Origin: a virus
Length of the DNA stretch: 64,000 bases
Reading direction: 5' to 3' (one strand)
IMG/VR virus record: IMGVR_UViG_3300046517_000603
Location: 1 to 64,000 of that record
Positions 1 through 6,385 of this stretch are shown here, piece after piece; the first letter of the stretch is position 1; each line of letters begins with the position of its first letter. Below the pieces are notes generated by a model. The model saw only the letters and a program-made list of their open reading frames with translations, searched no databases and was not told where the DNA came from. The position numbers and the translations under genes were made by a program.

Positions 1-24
1 GATATCTACCCTTTAGGAGGGTAA

Positions 25-444
25 ATGTCCTTCAATCTCACCCCTAATCGCGTCGCCAAGATTACCGAAATGGCGGCGGCGGGTGCCGGTCATTCCGATA
101 TCTTCAAGGCGGTGACCGGCGGTAGGTGTATTTGGAGCGTAGTTGAGGTGGCGTATATCGCTCGTCGTGACGCGAATCTGATCCCTAATCGGGTCGGCCA
201 ATTCGAGTCCATCGAGGCGATTACTGCGACGGATATCCGGTCGCTTCATTCCGAGGCGCCTGAGCTCCGGTATTACGCCTACCCGATCGTGTACGGATTC
301 CGCCCGACCAAGGCGAATATCGACCGGCTTCAAAACCTGTCGAAGCCCGTTTCGGAGCGGTATTCCGGCCGCGGTCGTCATTCGGTAAAGGCTCAGGAAA
401 AGGCCGCCAAAAAGGCGTCCGCTAACCTGACCGCTACCGCGTAG
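25..444 (+). CDS. Hypothetical protein, 139 aa
   Basis: I do not recognise this family. The ATG at 25 follows a strong AGGAGGG site (15-21). The product is mixed alpha/beta with a basic, lysine- and alanine-rich tail (about residues 118-139), which suggests nucleic-acid or membrane-surface contact, but no motif decides this. Base use (many ATTCGG and GATATC-type words) differs from the genes after 1.2 kb and matches the far right end of the window. A clear intrinsic terminator follows seven bases after the stop codon, so this looks like the last gene of a transcript entering from the left. Confidence 0.75.
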   Translation: MSFNLTPNRVAKITEMAAAGAGHSDIFKAVTGGRCIWSVVEVAYIARRDANLIPNRVGQFESIEAITATDIRSLHSEAPELRYYAYPIVYGFRPTKANIDRLQNLSKPVSERYSGRGRHSVKAQEKAAKKASANLTATA

Positions 445-450
445 CGAATT

Positions 451-489
451 GCTCCCCGGAATTGGATCGTTGAATTTCGGGGAGCTTTT
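451..489 (+). terminator. Rho-independent terminator
   Basis: A 13-bp stem (451-463 with 473-485, one G-U pair) with a 9-base loop is followed by four Ts. It lies just after the stop codon of the first gene and ends that transcript. Confidence 0.85.
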
Positions 490-530
490 CGGTGCGGCAA
501 TACCGCTGTACCGCGTATAGGAGGGTCCAA

Positions 531-719
531 ATGAATCGTCCCGAATCTCGCCGGAATGAGATTGCGAAATTGCGATCGCGGCGGTATAATTGGGCAGTAA
601 AGGCCGACGAATTGGCCGTTGAGCGTTTTGAGCGGTATTGCGCCGCTCGCCGCGTATTTGGTCAGACAATTTTCGCGTCAGATTCTGACAAGAAATTCGT
701 CAAATTCAACGGCCGGTAG
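531..719 (+). CDS. Small basic hypothetical protein, 62 aa
   Basis: Start chosen at ATG 531 because an AGGAGGG site sits at 519-525; an upstream in-frame GTG (492) overlaps the terminator and has no site. The product is rich in Arg and Lys with an amphipathic helical core (residues 8-40) and no recognised motif. It is followed 10 bases later by a small membrane protein gene, so the two are probably co-transcribed. Base use is like the first gene. Confidence 0.65.
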   Translation: MNRPESRRNEIAKLRSRRYNWAVKADELAVERFERYCAARRVFGQTIFASDSDKKFVKFNGR

Positions 720-729
720 GACGGAATTC

Positions 730-837
730 ATGAACCGAATTCCGCGCTGGAATGACGCCTGGCCGATGTATTTGGTCGCGGCGCCGATCGTTGTAATTTG
801 TGCCGGAATTATCGCCAACATAGCGATGAGTTTGTAG
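730..837 (+). CDS. Small single-span membrane protein, 35 aa
   Basis: After a short polar N-terminus (MNRIPRWNDAWP) there is one hydrophobic segment from about residue 13 to 35 (YLVAAPIVVICAGIIANIAM), long enough to cross a membrane. The ribosome site is weak (GGTAGGACGG). Placed 10 bases after the previous stop, so it is likely translated from the same message. Phage membrane peptides of this size include superinfection-exclusion and lysis-related proteins, but nothing here points to one. Confidence 0.5.
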   Translation: MNRIPRWNDAWPMYLVAAPIVVICAGIIANIAMSL

Positions 838-924
838 TATTTCGGCCGTATTTAGTTGATATTTACAATGGAGGGTTTGAGATTCCGGAATTGATCTTCC
901 GTCATTGGCGCGAGCTCGTGGCGG

Positions 925-1179
925 ATGGGGAATTCCGGAATTCAGATTCCCGAATTCAGTTTCGGAGGCCACAACACCGGAATGTTTATACCCGATGAGC
1001 AATTCGGGTATTCAGGTTCGGGTCTGCGGTTCAAGGAATTGAAATTCGGGTTTTGGAATACCGGAATTGGGGTTCGGGTTTTGCGATTCGGGAATCCACA
1101 ATCCGGATTCAAGACTCGGGGATGTCAATTCCCGAAACATAAGCTACAAAAGCGTGCCCACAAAAATTGTGAAACATAA
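925..1179 (+). pseudogene. Repetitive reading frame, possible relic, 84 aa
   Basis: The translation has imperfect pentapeptide-like repeats (GNSGI, GHNTGMF, GYSGSGL, GFWNTGIG, FGNPQSGF), reminiscent of N-x-G-x-x repeats. No ribosome site precedes ATG 925. Its C-terminus (KHKLQKRAHK) is encoded by a sequence nearly identical to part of the gene at 4362-4583 (KHKLQERDAQ) in the same frame, so the end looks like a duplicated gene fragment. It could be a relic, or simply an effect of the GAATTC-rich composition keeping the frame open. Confidence 0.25.
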
Positions 1180-1187
1180 GCTACAAA
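1134..1187 (+). repeat. Two direct repeats of GAAACATAAGCTACAAA, 37 bp apart
   Basis: The 17-mer occurs at 1134-1150 and 1171-1187, and 16 bases of it recur at 4451-4466 inside a coding region. The pair lies directly upstream of the first AAGGAGG-led gene (1220), so it may be an operator or promoter element, or the remnant of a duplication. Confidence 0.7.
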
Positions 1188-1219
1188 ACCCTACCCACAC
1201 AACCAGAAGGAGGTGAGAA

Positions 1220-1495
1220 ATGGCAAAGCGACGCCCGCGTAACAAGAACAATGGGCCTGTAAACGTCAGGCGCAAAGGCGGCGGCGGTCGAGCAAGGGAT
1301 ACGTTCCAAGATGTCTGGTCAACAGGTGTACCGCAAGTTGACCGGGATTTGATGGACAATCCTACGTGTAACGTCCGCTATGAACCTCAGCCGAACAAGC
1401 GACCTGGACGTTTTGTAACATGTGGCGAGCCCGCTATAAGCACAAGGTTCGCCGCAGGCAAAACGATGAGAGTCTGCGTCAAGCATATGAGCTAG
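1220..1495 (+). CDS. Basic zinc-knuckle-like hypothetical protein, 91 aa
   Basis: Starts at ATG 1220 behind AAGGAGGTGA. The first 30 residues are very basic and glycine-rich (KRRPRNKNN, RRKGGGGRAR), typical of nucleic-acid binding. Three cysteines plus a terminal Cys-x-x-His (PTCNVRY, VTCGEP, VCVKH) could bind one zinc ion. It is the first gene of the small-gene region and is followed by a triple hairpin leader (1510-1574). Role unknown; a small host-transcription or nucleic-acid binding factor is one possibility. Confidence 0.75.
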   Translation: MAKRRPRNKNNGPVNVRRKGGGGRARDTFQDVWSTGVPQVDRDLMDNPTCNVRYEPQPNKRPGRFVTCGEPAISTRFAAGKTMRVCVKHMS

Positions 1496-1509
1496 TGTGG
1501 GTTCTGAAT

Positions 1510-1574
1510 CCCTGCCGACGGACAAACGGCAGGGGTTGAGCACCCCGCTCAAACCGCCCACAGATCAGGGCGGT
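1510..1574 (+). promoter_or_regulatory. Hairpin leader upstream of gene at 1594
   Basis: Three hairpins in a row: CCCTGCCG/CGGCAGGG (1510-1517, 1527-1534), GAGC/GCTC (1538-1550) and ACCGCCC/GGGCGGT (1553-1559, 1568-1574), then an AAGGAGGG site. There is no T-tract, so plain termination is unlikely. Confidence 0.7.
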
Positions 1575-1593
1575 TCCCGAAAAGGAGGGTCGA

Positions 1594-1944
1594 ATGACAC
1601 CCAAAGAGGCTCGATACCATGTCTTCGTGAATGGTGTTGAGAAACGAGTGACGGATGATCCCGACTCTGCCGAAGACTGGGCAGAGCTGTCCCGCGAGAA
1701 AGGTCGAGCTGAGGTACACGTCATCAAGACGATTCCTCACCAGGTCATTCTCGTTGACCACATCCCGTCGTGCAACTTCTGTCAGAGCCTGGGCGAGTAC
1801 GACTTCAAGACCGTCCATGGCCCTTGGGCCAACGGCTGCGAAGCGCATTGGCAGGCATACCGTGCCTACCCAAAGCTCGGCACAGGTTTTGGCCAGAAGT
1901 GGGTTCAGCGTCCGAAGAAGCTGACTGGTGGTGTCCACCAATGA
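1594..1944 (+). CDS. Putative zinc-binding hypothetical protein, 116 aa
   Basis: ATG 1594 follows AAAAGGAGGG. The N-terminal half is a small alpha/beta unit (YHVFVNGVEKRV... EVHVIKT). The second half has a likely zinc site: PSCNFCQ with a later Cys and His (NGCEAHWQ) around residues 64-90. The stop overlaps the next ATG (ATGA), so the two are translationally coupled. No named family recognised. Confidence 0.75.
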   Translation: MTPKEARYHVFVNGVEKRVTDDPDSAEDWAELSREKGRAEVHVIKTIPHQVILVDHIPSCNFCQSLGEYDFKTVHGPWANGCEAHWQAYRAYPKLGTGFGQKWVQRPKKLTGGVHQ

Positions 1945-2162
1945 GCCTCGCCAGCGTCAACCTCGATGAGTACGTCAGCGAGATCATCAAGTGCTTCAAG
2001 GAGAACGATGTTCCGCTTGACAAGAAAAGCGTCGCAGCCGAGATCATGGACACCTTGTATTCGCAAGGCGTCTTCGGCGATGACCCGTCGGAAGGTGAGC
2101 TGGATCTGGCTGAGAAGCAGATCATGGACAACCTCCCGTACTACGCACCGGAACTCAGGTAG
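1941..2162 (+). CDS. Acidic helical hypothetical protein, 73 aa
   Basis: Its ATG overlaps the previous stop (ATGA). The product is strongly acidic and almost wholly helical (VNLDEYVSEIIKCFKEND, then AAEIMDTLYSQGVF). The second part ends in a run of Asp/Glu-rich helix. There is no catalytic motif. Small acidic phage proteins often act by binding a host protein; that is inference only. Confidence 0.7.
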   Translation: MSLASVNLDEYVSEIIKCFKENDVPLDKKSVAAEIMDTLYSQGVFGDDPSEGELDLAEKQIMDNLPYYAPELR

Positions 2163-2172
2163 TATACAGCCG

Positions 2173-2370
2173 ATGTACTTCTGGTGGCCACCGATGATCG
2201 CAGGAATCATCCTAGCGTTCATTGTGGGCATCATGATCGGCATCTTGACGTCCGATAGTGCTCAGCAGCCGCCTTGGCATAACAGGCCAAGGTTGGCTGG
2301 TGTGCATCAATCGGCACCGCAACAACCGAAGGAGGGTCATGTCAGAAGAACAAAAGTTCTTCACAATTGA
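2173..2370 (+). CDS. Possible small membrane protein, 65 aa
   Basis: From ATG 2173 the first 27 residues hold a strong hydrophobic segment (IAGIILAFIVGIMIGIL), followed by a polar tail that reads through the hairpin leader and overlaps the next gene by 32 bases. No good ribosome site is visible, but the start is only 10 bases after the previous stop. The tail may not be selected as protein; a shorter membrane peptide or no gene at all is possible. Confidence 0.4.
   Translation: MYFWWPPMIAGIILAFIVGIMIGILTSDSAQQPPWHNRPRLAGVHQSAPQQPKEGHVRRTKVLHN
2272..2318 (+). promoter_or_regulatory. Double hairpin leader upstream of gene at 2339
   Basis: CCTTGGC/GCCAAGG (2272-2278, 2286-2292), then a weaker GGTGT/GCACC hairpin (2299-2318), then CCGAAGGAGGGTC and the ATG at 2339. 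Confidence 0.6.
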
Positions 2371-2611
2371 GGGGATCATCGTGGGCTATCTTATGCCTGA
2401 GATGGACGATCCCAAGTGGGATTTCATCGAGTGTCATGGCGAGATCCTGGTGGTGAGGACGAATCCGGGCCGCATCTACCTGCGATCCATCATCAACGAC
2501 GTGTACATGACGGACGGTGAGAACGAAGATCCGGAACTAAACTTCAAGATCGGTCAGCGTGTCACGTTCAGCACGAACATCGTAGAGCAGAGAAGCTACG
2601 GCTATGCCTAG
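2339..2611 (+). CDS. Hypothetical protein, 90 aa
   Basis: ATG 2339 is set by the GAAGGAGGG site right before it. The pattern of alternating hydrophobic strands (FTIEGIIVGYLM, GEILVVRTNPGRIYLRSI, KIGQRVTFSTNIV) suggests a small beta-barrel. The start of the next gene lies inside its last codons (2604), so they are coupled. I do not recognise the family. Confidence 0.75.
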   Translation: MSEEQKFFTIEGIIVGYLMPEMDDPKWDFIECHGEILVVRTNPGRIYLRSIINDVYMTDGENEDPELNFKIGQRVTFSTNIVEQRSYGYA

Positions 2612-2999
2612 CCCTAGCAACTACCCGCCAGGCGTCTCAGGGAATGAGCCTGAGATCACTGGTCAGTGGCCGGCCGATCCGCACAACCCATGGCAGGTCA
2701 CCTACGCCGGTGTTGGGCAGACGGAACGCTTCGCCGTTCAGCACATGGGCAGCGAAGAACTAGTGCTGCTCTACGATGACCTGGCGAGTGAAGGCGGCAT
2801 GGATCGCGATGCTGCTGAAGAGCTGGCCCGCCAGCTGAACGAGCTGACGGCTAAGCCGTACTGCTGCGTCAATGAACGTGGAACATGTCTGATCTGCGGT
2901 GACTACTCTGCTCATTCAGATTCTGACTACCCGTTCTTGAAGCCAGTGAAGAAAGCCAATGGTACGTATTACTGGCTTGCCAGCACATCCCTGGATTGA
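2604..2999 (+). CDS. Zinc-knuckle hypothetical protein, 131 aa
   Basis: Overlaps the previous gene by eight bases. A likely zinc site lies at about residues 94-106 (PYCCVNERGTCLICGDY). The middle is helical (DRDAAEELARQLNEL). Its stop codon sits in the loop of the first hairpin of the next leader, so the terminating ribosome would cover or unfold that hairpin. Function unknown. Confidence 0.75.
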   Translation: MPSPSNYPPGVSGNEPEITGQWPADPHNPWQVTYAGVGQTERFAVQHMGSEELVLLYDDLASEGGMDRDAAEELARQLNELTAKPYCCVNERGTCLICGDYSAHSDSDYPFLKPVKKANGTYYWLASTSLD

Positions 3000-3029
3000 T
3001 TCCAGGGGTGTCGTGGCAATTCAGCCACG
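2989..3029 (+). promoter_or_regulatory. Double hairpin leader upstream of gene at 3045
   Basis: CCCTGGA/TCCAGGG (2989-2995, 3001-3007) with the upstream gene's TGA stop at its loop, then CGTGGC/GCCACG (3012-3017, 3024-3029), then AAGAAGGAGGG. Confidence 0.7.
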
Positions 3030-3044
3030 GAAAGAAGGAGGGTC

Positions 3045-3362
3045 ATGAGAACACAGTTTGACTCGATGGAGAAAGCTCTCAACGACGCTGAGACTCACGA
3101 TCAACCGCGCATCGCTTGGACAGCAACGCCGTCAAGTGGAAGCACGGTTTTGATGTGGGTTGAGCACGATCGCGACGAGCACTCAATCGAGTACGATCTG
3201 CTCTGTGTGACCAAAGGTCATCAGCCGTTCGTCACCTACCGGCTCATCACCGGCGTCGAACAGATGAGCGACGGGAAGTACAGAGCGATTGTGCCGTACA
3301 CCATCTGGGGTCACTTCTTCGAGGGGCTCCAGGAAGCGATGGACGACTTCTGGGGCCGTTGA
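3045..3362 (+). CDS. Hypothetical protein, 105 aa
   Basis: ATG 3045 follows AAGAAGGAGGGTC. A mainly beta-strand sequence (RIAWTATP, STVLMWVEHDRD, HSIEYDLLCVTK, PFVTYRLITG) with a C-terminal helix ending in FWGR. No conserved catalytic residues are recognised. The next gene starts four bases after its stop, so the two form one unit. Confidence 0.75.
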   Translation: MRTQFDSMEKALNDAETHDQPRIAWTATPSSGSTVLMWVEHDRDEHSIEYDLLCVTKGHQPFVTYRLITGVEQMSDGKYRAIVPYTIWGHFFEGLQEAMDDFWGR

Positions 3363-3366
3363 CATC

Positions 3367-3657
3367 ATGCATGAAATGAGTCAAGAGCAATTCTACATTG
3401 ATCTCGTCGGCGTCGCAGAAACCATCGCCAAAGACATCAAGGGTGACTACCCTCACATTAACACAGAATCCGAGTGTTACGTGTACGAGATTGACGGAAG
3501 ACTCGTCGGCTACATCTACATGGGTGATGCCGGCGAGTGGGCTTTCATCGACAAGTTCGACCAGTTCGATACTTGTGATGAGGAAGGCACTCAGCTCCAC
3601 GAAGCGCATGAGTATCTGGAGCGCGCTAAGGCGCTGAGTCCGTACAAGAGCTGGTAA
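3367..3657 (+). CDS. Hypothetical protein, 96 aa
   Basis: Start at ATG 3367 (or the second ATG at 3376), immediately after the previous stop and without a strong site of its own, so it probably relies on coupled translation. An acidic alpha/beta protein: helix (YIDLVGVAETIAKDIKG), strands (CYVYEIDGRLVGYIYMG) and a C-terminal helix. This layout resembles small phage proteins of unknown role; no function assigned. Confidence 0.7.
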   Translation: MHEMSQEQFYIDLVGVAETIAKDIKGDYPHINTESECYVYEIDGRLVGYIYMGDAGEWAFIDKFDQFDTCDEEGTQLHEAHEYLERAKALSPYKSW

Positions 3658-3667
3658 CACAGCGATG

Positions 3668-3713
3668 GCTGCCCCCGTTGTCCGGGGCAGCTGTCGGTGG
3701 TTATCAACCATCG
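3668..3713 (+). promoter_or_regulatory. Double hairpin leader upstream of gene at 3737
   Basis: GCTGCCCC/GGGGCAGC (3668-3675, 3684-3691) and an 8-bp CGGTGGTT/AACCATCG stem with a 3-base loop (3695-3713, one G-U), then GAAGGAGGG. Confidence 0.75.
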
Positions 3714-3736
3714 AACATAAGCCGAAGGAGGGAATC

Positions 3737-4069
3737 ATGTCAGTAATCAAGTGCTTCGATTGCACGCAGACATTCACAACACAGGACGAGATGGAATACA
3801 CCACCGCGCTCTGTGGCGACTGCTGCATCAAGTGGGGTATCACGCCCGAGATCGCCGACAAGATCATGCGCATCGACAAGCAGTTCGGCAACCCAGCGAG
3901 CATCTGGGAAGCGAGTTCAGCCGAAGTCGTGGACTGGATGTGGGACTGCGCGAAATCCGGTGTGGACGCCTCTGAAACAAGCGAGGAGTCAGCCGACTGG
4001 ATCGCAGCCCGGCGACTCGTCCATGCGCACAACGTCCTGTGGTTCGGCTCCGAGATCCTACTGAGGTGA
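3737..4069 (+). CDS. Zinc-ribbon hypothetical protein, 110 aa
   Basis: ATG 3737 is fixed by CGAAGGAGGGAATC. The first 35 residues form a zinc ribbon: KCFDCTQTF, then LCGDCCIKW, i.e. two CxxC pairs about 20 residues apart. The rest is helical with several Trp residues. Its TGA overlaps the next GTG start (GTGA). A nucleic-acid or protein-binding adaptor is likely; the exact role is unknown. Confidence 0.8.
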   Translation: MSVIKCFDCTQTFTTQDEMEYTTALCGDCCIKWGITPEIADKIMRIDKQFGNPASIWEASSAEVVDWMWDCAKSGVDASETSEESADWIAARRLVHAHNVLWFGSEILLR

Positions 4070-4287
4070 GAGTGGCTACGTTTGAAATCAAGAGAGTGCT
4101 GCAAGGCAGCCGAAGCGGTTTGAGAAGAGTCGCAGTCGTGAATGCCCCGACGGCGATGCACGCGCTGCGTAAGTTCGCGGATAGGAGACAGGCAATCCTG
4201 CGCCCTGAGGACGACGGTAGGCTATGGCGAGCTACCATTCTCATGGACAACGGAACGCTCCGCGACTTTGTCGCATCGACGGACTGA
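4066..4287 (+). CDS. Basic hypothetical protein, 73 aa
   Basis: GTG 4066 overlaps the previous stop by four bases; a second in-frame GTG at 4072 is possible. Beta-alpha-beta pattern (FEIKRVLQGSRSGLRRVAVV, then helix ALRKFADRRQAIL, then strand LWRATILMDNG). It could be a small RNA- or DNA-binding fold given its charge, but no family is recognised. Confidence 0.65.
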   Translation: MRVATFEIKRVLQGSRSGLRRVAVVNAPTAMHALRKFADRRQAILRPEDDGRLWRATILMDNGTLRDFVASTD

Positions 4288-4293
4288 AACAGC

Positions 4294-4343
4294 CGGTCGC
4301 AGATGCCACCAGCTCTGCGGCCGAGTGTTCCAGCCGGAACGCT
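4294..4343 (+). promoter_or_regulatory. Double hairpin leader upstream of gene at 4362
   Basis: 9-bp CGGTCGCAG/CTGCGGCCG (4294-4302, 4315-4323) followed directly by 8-bp AGTGTTCC/GGAACGCT (4324-4331, 4336-4343), then CCGAAGGAGGG. The U-G pairs keep both stems intact in + strand RNA. Confidence 0.75.
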
Positions 4344-4361
4344 GAACCGAAGGAGGGTCAT

Positions 4362-4583
4362 ATGGGTTGGTTGATAGGGGTGGCGGCCATACCGTTTGTG
4401 CTAGCGTTTCTGTTTCAACTCTGCCTAGTTCATTACGCTCACATGGAACGGAAACATAAGCTACAAGAGCGGGATGCACAAATCAGAGAGAAGCTAAAAC
4501 CCCCGGACAATGTTGTTCCAATCACGAAGAAACTCGTGGACGACATTGTGACACTCGAAATCGAGCGAAAGATCAACCAATGA
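4362..4583 (+). CDS. Membrane-anchored coiled-coil protein, 73 aa
   Basis: ATG 4362 follows GAAGGAGGG. An N-terminal transmembrane helix (about residues 3-24, LIGVAAIPFVLAFLFQLCLV) leads into a charged, probably coiled-coil cytoplasmic tail (MERKHKLQERDAQIREKL and LVDDIVTLEIERKI). Codons 30-38 carry the third copy of the 16-base motif seen at 1134-1187. Overlaps the next gene by ATGA. Could be an inner-membrane effector; no specific role can be assigned. Confidence 0.75.
   Translation: MGWLIGVAAIPFVLAFLFQLCLVHYAHMERKHKLQERDAQIREKLKPPDNVVPITKKLVDDIVTLEIERKINQ
4451..4466 (+). repeat. Third copy of GAAACATAAGCTACAA
   Basis: Identical over 16 bases to the repeats at 1134 and 1171, and similar for about 15 bases beyond (AGCG-G-GCACAAA). 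Here it is coding (KHKLQ). Confidence 0.75.
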
Positions 4584-4810
4584 GTCTGCCACAGACGCTG
4601 TACGAATCACCCTCGGGCTTGGTACATCTGGCTGGCCTTTTGAAGGCCACGTCGTACAGCCCGAAGCGAGCTATCACTCGCTGTGGTCGGGAAGTGAATC
4701 TTGAGACCTGGAGCCGAATCCCCATGCTTGACGAGTGGATGTTCGGTAAGGGGCTCAGGGTGATCGCTGACAAGATCGAGCTGCCGAAGTGCGATCGTTG
4801 CTTCGAGTGA
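4580..4810 (+). CDS. Hypothetical protein with C-terminal CxxC, 76 aa
   Basis: ATGA-coupled to the membrane protein before it. It has a single Cys at about residue 35 (ITRCGREVNL) and PKCDRCFE at the very end, together enough for a three-Cys metal site. The middle is compact alpha/beta. Its transcript ends or continues into the next double hairpin leader 11 bases later. Unknown function. Confidence 0.7.
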   Translation: MSLPQTLYESPSGLVHLAGLLKATSYSPKRAITRCGREVNLETWSRIPMLDEWMFGKGLRVIADKIELPKCDRCFE

Positions 4811-4820
4811 GACAGCCTAT

Positions 4821-4867
4821 CCACTCCGCACTGCGGTCGGAGTGGGTGGGGTGCTCATAAGAGCACC
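4821..4867 (+). promoter_or_regulatory. Double hairpin leader upstream of gene at 4886
   Basis: CCACTCCG/CGGAGTGG (4821-4828, 4838-4845) then a perfect GGTGCTC-ATAA-GAGCACC hairpin (4850-4867), then GCGAAGGAGGG. The second hairpin is the clearest copy of a motif repeated at 5812 and 8454. Confidence 0.8.
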
Positions 4868-4885
4868 AAACCGCGAAGGAGGGTC

Positions 4886-5272
4886 ATGCCACTCAATATC
4901 TACGTCGAGCGGCGCGGCAAGAGACGCAAGGATCTCATTTGGGATCAGCAGATGCTTGACTTCTGCTACACCGTCGCGTACATGGACGAAGATCCTGACC
5001 GGGTGTACTCCGAGGGCAAGACGTTCGGAGGACTTGGAAAGTGGGTGTTCGATCCGGAGAACAAGTGCGAGACGAAGTGGGCAGGTCAAGAATTCGAGCA
5101 CTACGTCAGCTTCACGTTCGGCGTGTACTACATCGAAGGCGATTGCGGTCTTGTCAAAGAGGGCGAACAAGTCGTGAAGAAGAAGCATCGCTTCTTTCAC
5201 ACGGCTGCTGAGAAGCCAGTTGTGTTTCTGCCCGGAGACAAGATCGTTGCGTGGAGGTCACACAAGTCATGA
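4886..5272 (+). CDS. Hypothetical protein, 128 aa
   Basis: ATG 4886 behind GCGAAGGAGGG. It begins with a basic strand (LNIYVERRGKRRK), then aromatic-rich segments (FCYTVAYMDEDP, FTFGVYYIEG). No motif of a named enzyme is visible. Its stop overlaps the next ATG (ATGA). Three genes (4886, 5269, 5478) form one coupled block between two hairpin leaders. Confidence 0.75.
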   Translation: MPLNIYVERRGKRRKDLIWDQQMLDFCYTVAYMDEDPDRVYSEGKTFGGLGKWVFDPENKCETKWAGQEFEHYVSFTFGVYYIEGDCGLVKEGEQVVKKKHRFFHTAAEKPVVFLPGDKIVAWRSHKS

Positions 5273-5481
5273 CGATCAAAGACTACACCACCGATCAGCC
5301 TGGCGAAGGCGAGCAGACATGGACAACTGATGAGATGACCCGAGACTTTGAAGTCAAGGGTTTCTCAGCTCCGTACGTTGTCGTGATCCGAAAGTCAGAT
5401 CGCCAGCTCGGATCTCTACAGTTCACGCATAACCCGAGAGTGTACTTCAACTTCCAGCCTACTTCGGCGCGACCATCATGA
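5269..5481 (+). CDS. Hypothetical protein, 70 aa
   Basis: Start at ATG 5269, overlapping the upstream stop; an in-frame GTG at 5251 lacks a site. A short acidic protein whose second half forms strands (APYVVVIRKSDRQLGSLQF). The ATGA overlap with the next gene argues that it is translated. Unrecognised. Confidence 0.65.
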   Translation: MTIKDYTTDQPGEGEQTWTTDEMTRDFEVKGFSAPYVVVIRKSDRQLGSLQFTHNPRVYFNFQPTSARPS

Positions 5482-5711
5482 TCACGCTCAAACAGGCGAA
5501 GGAGCTGAAGCCCGGAGATATCCTCCACGATGACACGGTCAAGAGCGCCGACGGCTCCTGTATGCGCTGGCGTGTCAATGGCCATGTCAAAACGTGGAAG
5601 ACAATGCCGGATCGTATCAGAGTTCCGCTCAAGCATGGTCTGTACGACTACGGCCGCTTGACGGAAGCAGAGCTGCGAACAGTCCATCGCGAGATTGACT
5701 GCGAAGGCTGA
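5478..5711 (+). CDS. Hypothetical protein, 77 aa
   Basis: ATG 5478 overlaps the previous stop. The N-terminus (MITLKQAKELKPGDIL) resembles the opening strand-turn of small beta-barrel or SH3-like proteins found in actinophages, followed by RWRVNGHVKTWK. That comparison is by eye only. Last gene of its block; a double and then a very stable hairpin follow. Confidence 0.7.
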   Translation: MITLKQAKELKPGDILHDDTVKSADGSCMRWRVNGHVKTWKTMPDRIRVPLKHGLYDYGRLTEAELRTVHREIDCEG

Positions 5712-5716
5712 CCAGC

Positions 5717-5830
5717 CCATCCATCCCAACATCCTGGGGTGGGTGGAGTGGTCAACTTCATTGTGATCAGCGTGCCCCTGCTCGTTGTTGACCCTCCGCG
5801 AGCGGGGGCACGGTGCTCATGGTGAGTACC
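5717..5830 (+). promoter_or_regulatory. Triple hairpin leader upstream of gene at 5848
   Basis: 12-bp stem 5717-5728/5735-5746 (two U-G pairs), 13-bp GTGCCCCTGCTCG/CGAGCGGGGGCAC (5772-5784, 5799-5811), then GGTGCTCA/TGAGTACC with a 3-base loop (5812-5830), then CCGAAGGAGGG. The largest copy of the leader. Confidence 0.8.
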
Positions 5831-5847
5831 AATACCGAAGGAGGGTC

Positions 5848-6384
5848 ATGCCAAGAATGACAGCTCAGCTCGTGCTGGGGGAGTCCATCCTGGACATCAA
5901 AGCCGGACATTGGCTTTGTGGCGAGATCATGCAGGCGGCGGAAGCCAACGGAAACAAGAAGCCGGACGGCTGCGCAGTCGGCCTCGCAGTCATCAATGCG
6001 AAGCTCGCACCTATCGTCATCGAGGAGGACACCACGGGGCAGTTCGAGTCGGGCCTGTATGCGTATTGCCCGATCATCTTGAATCCATCGGAATACTTCA
6101 AAGGCGACGGGGAATACACCCAGGCTCAGCTGAAGGCACTGGAGAAGTCGATCATGGCGCTTGCTCTGGCCATCCCGATGGACTTCCGGGACGTCACAAC
6201 GATCGAGCATACAGGCGCAGACGGAGAGAGTTACTGGGAAGACATCCCACTCTCCAACGACGAGATCAAGGACTTCAGCATCAATCAGTTGGAGAAAATC
6301 GTCATCGAGTACAACGACTCCAGCATCAACGCTCACGAAGCGGAGCAGTGGTTTCAAGCAGCGTACGACAGCGTCAAGAGCTGA
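5848..6384 (+). CDS. Hypothetical protein, 178 aa
   Basis: ATG 5848 behind CCGAAGGAGGGTC. It begins MPRMTAQLVLGESIL and has long acidic helices in its second half (IKDFSINQLEKIVIEYND, NAHEAEQWFQAAYDSV). The sequence around residues 28-55 (AAEANGNKKPDGCAVGLAV) might be a nucleotide- or metal-contact loop, but I cannot match a family. Two bases separate it from the next gene. Confidence 0.75.
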   Translation: MPRMTAQLVLGESILDIKAGHWLCGEIMQAAEANGNKKPDGCAVGLAVINAKLAPIVIEEDTTGQFESGLYAYCPIILNPSEYFKGDGEYTQAQLKALEKSIMALALAIPMDFRDVTTIEHTGADGESYWEDIPLSNDEIKDFSINQLEKIVIEYNDSSINAHEAEQWFQAAYDSVKS

Positions 6385-6385
6385 A

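Larger units (their letters stand above)
838..1219. other. Low-complexity intergenic stretch with GAATTC cluster
   Basis: 382 bases with no convincing gene. It is dominated by words such as ATTCCGG, GAATTC and ATTCGGG in both orientations, so several frames stay open. A GGAGGG at 870-875 has no usable start behind it. The right end carries two direct repeats (1134-1187) just upstream of the next good ribosome site. Confidence 0.6.

Noticed and set aside
798-998. 66-aa + strand frame
   Set aside because: Lies in the GAATTC-rich tract with no ribosome site; overlaps another doubtful frame.
3247-4161. 304-aa - strand frame across three small + strand genes
   Set aside because: It crosses a double hairpin leader and several AAGGAGGG-led genes; no start signal; composition is that of an antisense frame.
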